The position numbers were made by a program, and so were the translations under genes. Shown piece by piece: positions 5,364-7,258 of a stretch of DNA of 7,258 bases. A model generated the notes under the pieces. That model ran no database searches. It worked only from the letters and a program-made list of their open reading frames with translations, and was not told the DNA's origin. The number at the start of each line of letters is the position of its first letter. The stretch's first letter is position 1. Origin of the DNA: Nostoc cf. edaphicum LEGE 07299 (GTDB lineage: Bacteria > Cyanobacteriota > Cyanobacteriia > Cyanobacteriales > Nostocaceae); assembly GCF_015207245.1 (NCBI RefSeq), contig NZ_JADEXF010000155.1:1-7258 (forward strand), in the 5' to 3' direction.

Positions 5364-7118
5364 ATGATGCAGCTTTTTCACTGGAATTGCATAATAGCTC
5401 ACGGCATCACTGCATTTTCGTACTTTGGCATTCCGACAATAATAGGAGTTTTTTTTGCAAAAACTAGGGCAACTATCTCTTCTAAGTTTAGGCTAGCCTT
5501 TTTCTTATCAGGTGCATTCATACTATTTTGTGGATTGCATCACCTATTGGCGGTCTTTGAGCCACATTCGGCAGTGTCGCTGTTGCACTTAGCCGTACTT
5601 GACTTAACGGCGTTTATTTCATTATGTGCATTACTCTGCCTAATGCCGACAGCTTTTCAAGTTTTAGAAGCGATCGCCATATCTCAACAAAATAGCCGTG
5701 AACTTCAACGCAGCCAGCAAATGCAGCGGCTATTCCTAGATCATGGCCCCTTTGGAGCTTATATCAAAGATGAGCAATCTAGAATACTCTACTACAACCA
5801 GGAGCTACAGTCTAGATTTTCGGTAGATGCACAAGAATGGGTGGGAAAGACAGATACTGAATTTTTGCCAGATCCAGAAGAAGGGCGGCGGTTAATGGAA
5901 AACGATCAAGTCGTTTTGAAGACTCTACGTCCCTTGAAGCTGATTGAAGAGGTAAAGATACCTGGTAACGATCAGCCGTGCTACTGGCTATCATTTAAGT
6001 TTCCGTTTAGCGATTACGCAACGGGCGCTTACCGTATCGGTGGGATCAGTATTGATATTACAGAATCTATAGAAGCACAGCGATCGCTAACTGACTTAAA
6101 TCGGCAGCTAGAAGAAAAAACACTGGTATTGGAAGCAAAAAAACGAGAACTTATATATCTCTCAGATATGGCAGATATGCTTTATTCCTGCGAGTCTGAA
6201 GATGAGGTGTATCAAGTATTTGCTTTAACGTGTTCCAAGCTATTTCCGAATATGAGTGGTTCTATCTATATAATTGCTAATTCTAAAAATTATGTTCAGA
6301 TGAATAGTTTTTGGGGAGGTGAAAGAAAGAGTAAAGAAATATTTTCACTATCTGATTGTTGGGCTTTGCGGAGAGGAAAATTAAATCTTTTATCGCCTCG
6401 TAATTCAGGACTAATGTGCAGTCACTTAATACAGCCTGTTAGCGGCACACATTTGTGCGTTCCATTGTTTGCACAAGGCGAAGTAATTGGGATTTTACAC
6501 CTCGATGCGCTTGAAGAAATCAGTCCAGAAGATCGACAAACTTCTGAGATTATTGCTAGAACATTAGGCATTGCACTAAATAATCTATCGATTAAACAAC
6601 GTCTAACCCACGAAAACTTGCGGGATGGGATGACCCAACTATTCAATCAAAGCTATATGGAAAGCATAACAGAACAAAGGCTAGCAGAAGCTGAACGATC
6701 GGGACAACCTCTTAGTATGATTTTTCTTGATATCGATAACTTCAAGTCTTACAACTCGCGTTATGGACACGTGACTGCCAACATTGTTCTCCAGGGATTA
6801 GCAAAGTTACTTTTAAAATCTATTCGCTCCTTTGACATTGCTTGCAGATGGGGTGGTGAAGAGTTTGTGATTGTGATGCCTAATATGACACTGGAAACGC
6901 TCAGAAAGCGAGTAGAACAATTAAGGGTAGATATTGAACAAATGCAATTGAAGGACGGCGATCGGCTCCTCGAAAGCATCACCGCTTCTTTTGGAATAGC
7001 TGTATCAGAACCAGGGATTACAGTTAAAGATTTTCTAAATCGGGCGAATCAAGCGATGCTTGAGGCAAAGCGAACAGGAAAGAATCGAGTTAGGGAATAT
7101 GTAAATACTTATAATTGA
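5364..7118 (+). CDS. Membrane-anchored ethylene-receptor-like/PAS/GAF/GGDEF protein (putative diguanylate cyclase)
   Basis: A 584-residue signalling protein of the inner membrane. Three hydrophobic helices (about residues 9-31, 42-65 and 70-94) resemble the ethylene-binding domain of ETR1: SYFGIP (19-24) and FILFCGLHHL (52-61), with the Cys56-x3-His60 pair that holds copper in ETR1. A PAS domain (about 119-232), a charged coiled-coil linker (about 236-268), a GAF domain (about 268-412, with DCWALRRGK and CVPLFAQGEVIGILHLD) and a GGDEF domain (about 418-575) follow. The GGEEF active-site loop is 497-501, metal-binding Asp456 and Glu499 are present, and the inhibitory I-site is Arg488-x-x-Asp491. 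It probably makes cyclic di-GMP from two GTP in response to a signal sensed by the N-terminal modules. Odd points: the residue matching the essential Asp25 of ETR1 is His13, the guanine-contacting Asp of GGDEF domains is Asn473, and the usual DxLTGLxNR entry motif reads DGMTQLFNQ. There is no EAL domain. It lies 141 bp after moaB and is followed by a terminator. Confidence 0.9.
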   Translation: MMQLFHWNCIIAHGITAFSYFGIPTIIGVFFAKTRATISSKFRLAFFLSGAFILFCGLHHLLAVFEPHSAVSLLHLAVLDLTAFISLCALLCLMPTAFQVLEAIAISQQNSRELQRSQQMQRLFLDHGPFGAYIKDEQSRILYYNQELQSRFSVDAQEWVGKTDTEFLPDPEEGRRLMENDQVVLKTLRPLKLIEEVKIPGNDQPCYWLSFKFPFSDYATGAYRIGGISIDITESIEAQRSLTDLNRQLEEKTLVLEAKKRELIYLSDMADMLYSCESEDEVYQVFALTCSKLFPNMSGSIYIIANSKNYVQMNSFWGGERKSKEIFSLSDCWALRRGKLNLLSPRNSGLMCSHLIQPVSGTHLCVPLFAQGEVIGILHLDALEEISPEDRQTSEIIARTLGIALNNLSIKQRLTHENLRDGMTQLFNQSYMESITEQRLAEAERSGQPLSMIFLDIDNFKSYNSRYGHVTANIVLQGLAKLLLKSIRSFDIACRWGGEEFVIVMPNMTLETLRKRVEQLRVDIEQMQLKDGDRLLESITASFGIAVSEPGITVKDFLNRANQAMLEAKRTGKNRVREYVNTYN

Positions 7119-7201
7119 AGAATAAAGAATTTAAAATACCGCAAGCAGTCAAACAATTTTAGATTTTAGATTGACTCCATGACTTTATAAATTTACCTAT
7201 A

Positions 7202-7238
7202 AAAAAACAACTCCCTGAAGATGTGGGAGTTGTTTTTT
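7202..7238. terminator. Strong, symmetric (bidirectional) intrinsic terminator
   Basis: AAAAAACAACTCCC (7202-7215) and GGGAGTTGTTTTTT (7225-7238) are perfect 14-base inverted arms around a 9-base loop. The 8-bp CAACTCCC/GGGAGTTG core is flanked by A6 and T6, so the transcript ends in a U-run in both directions. It lies 84 bp after the GGDEF gene's stop codon. The intervening A/T-rich stretch shows nothing else. Confidence 0.9.
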
Positions 7239-7258
7239 ATATTAAAGCAGTTTTTAAA

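Overview
The window looks like chromosomal DNA from a filamentous, Nostoc/Anabaena-type cyanobacterium. Three things point that way. There are ten perfect HIP1 octamers (GCGATCGC), all inside coding sequence, where about 0.1 would be expected by chance in this length. There is a photosystem II assembly gene (psb28). The intergenic DNA carries the GGGCAT/GGGGAAT low-complexity repeats and short palindromic repeats typical of Nostocales. No phage, CRISPR array, tRNA or rRNA is visible, and no complete insertion sequence.

Left part, minus strand (1-2110): the N-terminal part of a TldD/PmbA-family protein runs off the left edge. It lies 119 bp downstream of cysS (cysteinyl-tRNA synthetase, all zinc ligands and both class I motifs intact). 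A repeat-rich spacer separates them. Middle (2248-3372): a COG0523/CobW GTPase with a CxCC motif and a very histidine-rich metal-binding insert is transcribed divergently from cysS. The next 354 bp (3373-3726) hold no intact gene. They contain a double palindromic repeat, a degenerate dispersed repeat and, on the minus strand, the decayed C-terminal tail of an Rpn/PD-(D/E)XK transposase-like protein interrupted by stop codons.

Right part, plus strand (3727-7118): four genes in one direction, dtd (D-aminoacyl-tRNA deacylase), psb28 (PSII assembly factor), moaB (molybdenum cofactor biosynthesis) and a 584-residue membrane-anchored diguanylate-cyclase-type protein. They are spaced by about 95-140 bp, so they are probably separate or loosely coupled units rather than one tight operon. 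A strong, symmetric stem-loop terminator closes the window's right end.

Most of the window is conserved housekeeping. The least ordinary gene is the last one. Its N-terminus resembles the three-helix ethylene-binding domain of plant ETR1 and cyanobacterial homologues, keeping the Cys-x3-His pair but with His where the essential Asp is expected. Its GGDEF domain keeps the catalytic and inhibitory-site residues but has Asn in place of the Asp that contacts guanine, the position that also varies in Hypr GGDEF enzymes making cyclic AMP-GMP. Both points come from manual alignment by eye. I saw no convincing multi-gene undescribed system.
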